Shown here: positions 63,929-64,000 of the stretch, piece by piece | How the letters are laid out: the number at the start of each line of letters is the position of its first letter | How positions within the stretch are numbered: position 1 is the stretch's first letter | DNA from: Streptomyces sp. NBC_00523 | GTDB lineage: Bacteria > Actinomycetota > Actinomycetes > Streptomycetales > Streptomycetaceae | Direction: 5' to 3' | Length of the DNA: 64,000 nt | Assembly: GCF_036346615.1 (NCBI RefSeq) | Contig: NZ_CP107836.1 | Location: 682,001 to 746,000, forward strand | Position numbers and translations under genes: made by a program | Notes under the pieces: model-generated | What the model was told of the DNA's origin: nothing | Databases searched by the model: none | What the model saw: the letters and a program-made list of their open reading frames with translations, nothing else

Positions 63929-64000
63929 TCAGCCGCGCGGACCCAGGAGGCCCACCGTGCGGGCCAGTTCCGTGACGGCCTGGCGGAAGAAGACCTCTCG
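63929..64000 (-). CDS. 3' end of a minus-strand gene (partial)
   Basis: The last 72 bases read on the minus strand as REVFFRQAVTELARTVGLL followed by GPRG and a TGA at 63929-63931. The frame runs off the window. Codon bias is good, but 23 residues are too few to identify the protein. It is convergent with the maleylpyruvate isomerase-family gene. Confidence 0.55.
   Translation of the reverse strand, partial: REVFFRQAVTELARTVGLLGPRG

Noticed and set aside
1..64000. CRISPR array, tRNA or rRNA genes, complete insertion sequences
   Set aside because: No regularly spaced repeats, cloverleaf-like sequences or transposase frames were seen in a read of both strands; a dedicated search could still find a short element.

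Overview
This window is chromosomal DNA of a Streptomyces-type actinomycete. The evidence is the very high GC content with third-codon-position GC bias, frequent GTG and TTG starts, a mycothiol-type enzyme, several regulator and DUF families typical of Streptomyces, and a complete coelichelin-type hydroxamate siderophore locus. No rRNA, tRNA, CRISPR array or intact insertion sequence was seen.

Region 1 (1-26 kb) is the iron-acquisition block. After the 3' end of a pyruvate carboxylase gene comes a compact siderophore locus: formyltransferase (cchA), ornithine N5-hydroxylase (cchB), FecCD-type uptake permeases and ATPase (cchC, cchD, cchE), binding lipoprotein (cchF), two ABC exporter half-transporters (cchG, cchI), a 3625-residue trimodular NRPS (cchH), an esterase (cchJ) and an MbtH protein (cchK). 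The adenylation codes read from the sequence fit hydroxyformyl-ornithine, threonine and hydroxy-ornithine. IdeR/DmdR-type iron boxes lie in front of nearly every transcription unit. Two further genes share this control: an acetylglutamate kinase (argB paralogue) whose start codon directly abuts an iron box, and a GNAT resembling a short N-acetylglutamate synthase placed 5 bp behind mbtH. Together they look like a dedicated, iron-controlled supply of ornithine, the building block used repeatedly in the siderophore. The argB paralogue lacks the N-terminal segment that arginine-inhibited kinases use for feedback control.

Region 2 (26-29 kb) is a gene graveyard. It holds an internally deleted MFS exporter, an NRPS remnant (end of an A domain, a carrier domain, half a C domain) and the C-terminal quarter of an isochorismate synthase. 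They read as the debris of a second, catecholate siderophore cluster. A frameshifted PlsC-type acyltransferase follows.

Region 3 (29-48 kb) has a TetR/methyltransferase pair, a 237-bp tandem duplication that copies a bidirectional terminator, an acyl-CoA oxidase-like gene, a degenerate stand-alone GyrB ATPase-domain protein, a TetR/MFS efflux pair, an MHS-family transporter, Nudix hydrolase, apolipoprotein N-acyltransferase (lnt), an O-antigen-ligase-like protein, an Asp/Glu racemase-family protein, an HpnB-like glycosyltransferase, a two-domain TerD protein and conserved hypotheticals.

Region 4 (48-64 kb) has a beta-helix/AAA+ fusion protein overlapping a multi-spanning hydrolase, a DeoR regulator, a PLP-dependent cysteine synthase-like enzyme, an RsbW-like ATP-binding protein, a TetR-cupin-DUF4865-phosphotriesterase operon, a ROK regulator divergent from an MFS transporter with an apparently leaderless promoter, and a mycothiol-type maleylpyruvate isomerase family protein. 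The last bases hold the 3' end of a minus-strand gene.

All functional assignments come from reading the sequence and recalled family knowledge. No database search was run.
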